In this document: in pieces, positions 13,452 through 14,799 of the stretch
Layout: the number at the start of each line of letters is the position of its first letter
How positions within the stretch are numbered: position 1 is the first letter of the stretch
Assembly (NCBI GenBank): GCA_021736565.1
Contig: JAIPFO010000049.1
Span: 1-14,799, forward strand
DNA length: 14,799 nt
Direction: 5' to 3'
From: Phycisphaerae bacterium
GTDB lineage: Bacteria; Planctomycetota; Phycisphaerae; Sedimentisphaerales; SM23-30
Program-made: the position numbers and the translations under genes
Notes under the pieces: model-generated
The model's input: only the letters and a program-made list of their open reading frames with translations
What the model was told of the DNA's origin: nothing
Database searches by the model: none

Positions 13452-14799
13452 ATTTTATCACCTTTAATGGAAACGTAAATGTGCGTCGCGTCTGTTCAGT
13501 CTCACCGGTGGTGTCATCCGACTTGTCGATGATCACTCGTTCAATGGTCAGGTTTGAGCCCGGACGTTTGATGGTGTCTCGCAATACTTGTAAATGCTCC
13601 ATATCCGGGACCGAACCGGTGAACGGATGAATTTCGTCTGGCTTAATTGACAGGGATCCGATCTTAATGTCAAAGTCAAGCGGCAGGGCGTTAAACATGT
13701 CCATCATCAGGATAAAGGCGTAACTGGCCGATTCGTCGGTGGTGTTCACCTGGCGTGTTCCAAATCGTTTTATTACACTGTCAAGCTGACCCTTAACTTC
13801 TTTTGAAATCTTTGCAACGTTCGGACGTTTTTTCCCATCTGGACAGATCCGAGCATAGGTGGCCTGCAACTCTTTTGTAGCCGCCGTGGTGTTACGGGTG
13901 TACTGATGCGTATGGCTATACATGACATAAATCCATCCCAGGAGAATCAGGCACGTCAGGACTGAGAGCGTATAGAGCGATCGGTTGATCGATTGGAGAA
14001 GTGTTCGGGGCATAAGATTATCGGAGCGAAAATTTGTTTCGCACTGATGATTCAAATACCCGATCGCCACACCGGCGGCGAAGGCTTCGGTGACATCGTC
14101 CAGGTCTGTCGTTTTACAGGATAATGCGTTTTTGGCGGCCAGTTCTACGATTTTTACATCATCCAGTCCGCCCTGATGATAGATCAGATGGCTGGGCTTA
14201 TCTGAATCCGCCAGGGATATCGCACTTCGCCGAAGCTCGCCATGGATCTGGGCGTATTTGGAGTCATCATCCGGACAGGGGAAACTTCGGGCCAGGAGCA
14301 GTTGATGTGATTTATCCAGAAAGAGCATCTGGGCGGAGTCGTGTCCCACGCCCAAAACAGCACACGCCTTACCGGCAGGCAGCTGTCCCTGGTGATTGAG
14401 GTAATGTTGCCAGGAGACTACATCCGGCTCGGCGATAAGGGCGTCAAGTTCGGCACCTTCGAACTGGCCAAACAGGGTATCAAGCTGATCGCGATCGGCG
14501 GTATGAACCATCAGGTCAATGCCGTTACCCGTTCCGGGTGTCTGCTGGTAGCACAAGGCAACCGCTTCAGCGTCGATAGCGAACTCTTCTTCGATATCAT
14601 AGCGTAACGTCTGCTTGAGCTGCTTGAGGTCACTGAAGTGACTGTGATGGATCTGGCTCTGATAATATCGTCCGCTCAGCGACAGGGCCACTGGCGGAAC
14701 CGAATGGATCTTCGCTGAAACCGTCTCGGCGGCCTGTTGGATCAATGATTGATGTTCTGGTCCGCCGGCGTCGGGGGAGATTCGAATTACCTCATCCAG
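13450..14799 (-). CDS. GspL/PilM-like actin-fold platform protein, 5' end cut by window
   Basis: The frame is open through the right edge, giving at least 449 residues. A TTG at 14745 is an internal leucine rather than the likely start, since 18 more codons upstream are open. The first ~270 residues look like the actin-like cytoplasmic domain of GspL/PilM (DLKQLKQTLRYDIEEEFAID; EPDVVSWQHYL; a glycine-rich AVLGVGHDSAQMLFLD strand pair; EAFAAGVAIGYL). FRSDNLMPR leads into one membrane segment (SLYTLSVLTCLILLGWIYVM) and then a periplasmic domain of about 150 residues with a coiled-coil start and a C-terminal beta-rich part. In type II secretion GspL links the cytoplasmic ATPase to the membrane platform and pairs with GspM, encoded next. 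PilM/PilN fusion in a pilus system is the main alternative. Confidence 0.75.
   Translation of the reverse strand: MDEVIRISPDAGGPEHQSLIQQAAETVSAKIHSVPPVALSLSGRYYQSQIHHSHFSDLKQLKQTLRYDIEEEFAIDAEAVALCYQQTPGTGNGIDLMVHTADRDQLDTLFGQFEGAELDALIAEPDVVSWQHYLNHQGQLPAGKACAVLGVGHDSAQMLFLDKSHQLLLARSFPCPDDDSKYAQIHGELRRSAISLADSDKPSHLIYHQGGLDDVKIVELAAKNALSCKTTDLDDVTEAFAAGVAIGYLNHQCETNFRSDNLMPRTLLQSINRSLYTLSVLTCLILLGWIYVMYSHTHQYTRNTTAATKELQATYARICPDGKKRPNVAKISKEVKGQLDSVIKRFGTRQVNTTDESASYAFILMMDMFNALPLDFDIKIGSLSIKPDEIHPFTGSVPDMEHLQVLRDTIKRPGSNLTIERVIIDKSDDTTGETEQTRRTFTFPLKVIK

Noticed and set aside
1..14799. CRISPR array, tRNA, rRNA, transposase or phage genes
   Set aside because: No regularly spaced repeats, no tRNA or rRNA-like conserved stretches and no transposase, integrase or phage protein motifs were seen in the window.

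Overview
This window looks like chromosome from an anaerobic, fermentative, diderm bacterium. The signs are an NAD-linked trimeric [FeFe]-hydrogenase under Rex control, two lipoproteins (one LpoB-like, which implies an outer membrane) and a GspL/GspM-like pair from a type II secretion or type IV pilus machine. Gene content and the long, hairpin-rich intergenic regions fit Planctomycetota (Phycisphaerae-like) or a related PVC lineage. That placement is inference; no rRNA or marker gene is present to fix it.

Left part (1-6290, all minus strand): a redox operon read rex -> hndA -> hndC -> hndD -> sensory-type [FeFe]-hydrogenase (cut by the left window edge). HndA (NuoE-like [2Fe-2S]), HndC (NuoF-like FMN/NAD subunit with an extra Cys-rich N-terminus and a 2x[4Fe-4S] tail) and HndD (H-cluster subunit with 2Fe-2S, His-cluster and 2x[4Fe-4S] relay) form a HydABC/Hnd-type NAD(P)H- and probably ferredoxin-linked hydrogenase. 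Rex senses NADH/NAD+. In front of rex, two adjacent Rex-box-like inverted repeats lie exactly over a -35 (TTGTGA) and a -10 (TATAAT), which gives a simple model: high NADH lifts Rex and the cell makes hydrogenase to vent electrons as H2. The last gene encodes an H-cluster protein of the group C/D (putative H2-sensing) type and may add a second, H2-based input. No hydE/F/G maturation genes are in view.

Middle part (6228-6704): a 477-base divergent intergenic region with no convincing gene, holding the rex promoter/operators and pieces of a dispersed repeat.

Right part, plus strand (6705-12668): an LpoB-like lipoprotein and a COG3014-type lipoprotein (a pair known to co-occur), an exported SpoIVB-type (S55) peptidase-domain protein, proC (proline biosynthesis) and a CPBP/CAAX-type membrane protease. 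Far right, minus strand (12716-14799): GspM/PilO-like and GspL/PilM-like proteins, the latter cut by the right edge.

The most unusual feature not explained by genes is a family of short directional repeats placed just downstream of stop codons. Five genes (hndC, rex, gspL-like, COG3014, proC) carry a GCGTCATAA-type motif 3' of the stop, always in the orientation of the gene, in three or four cases as part of a GACGCC-GCGTC palindrome. Two copies share a gap-free 51-base block whose changes avoid second codon positions and whose translations match (DASVISIIEARFPNIKG versus DAGVMKIFETRFPHLKG), suggesting a decayed or cryptic coding origin.
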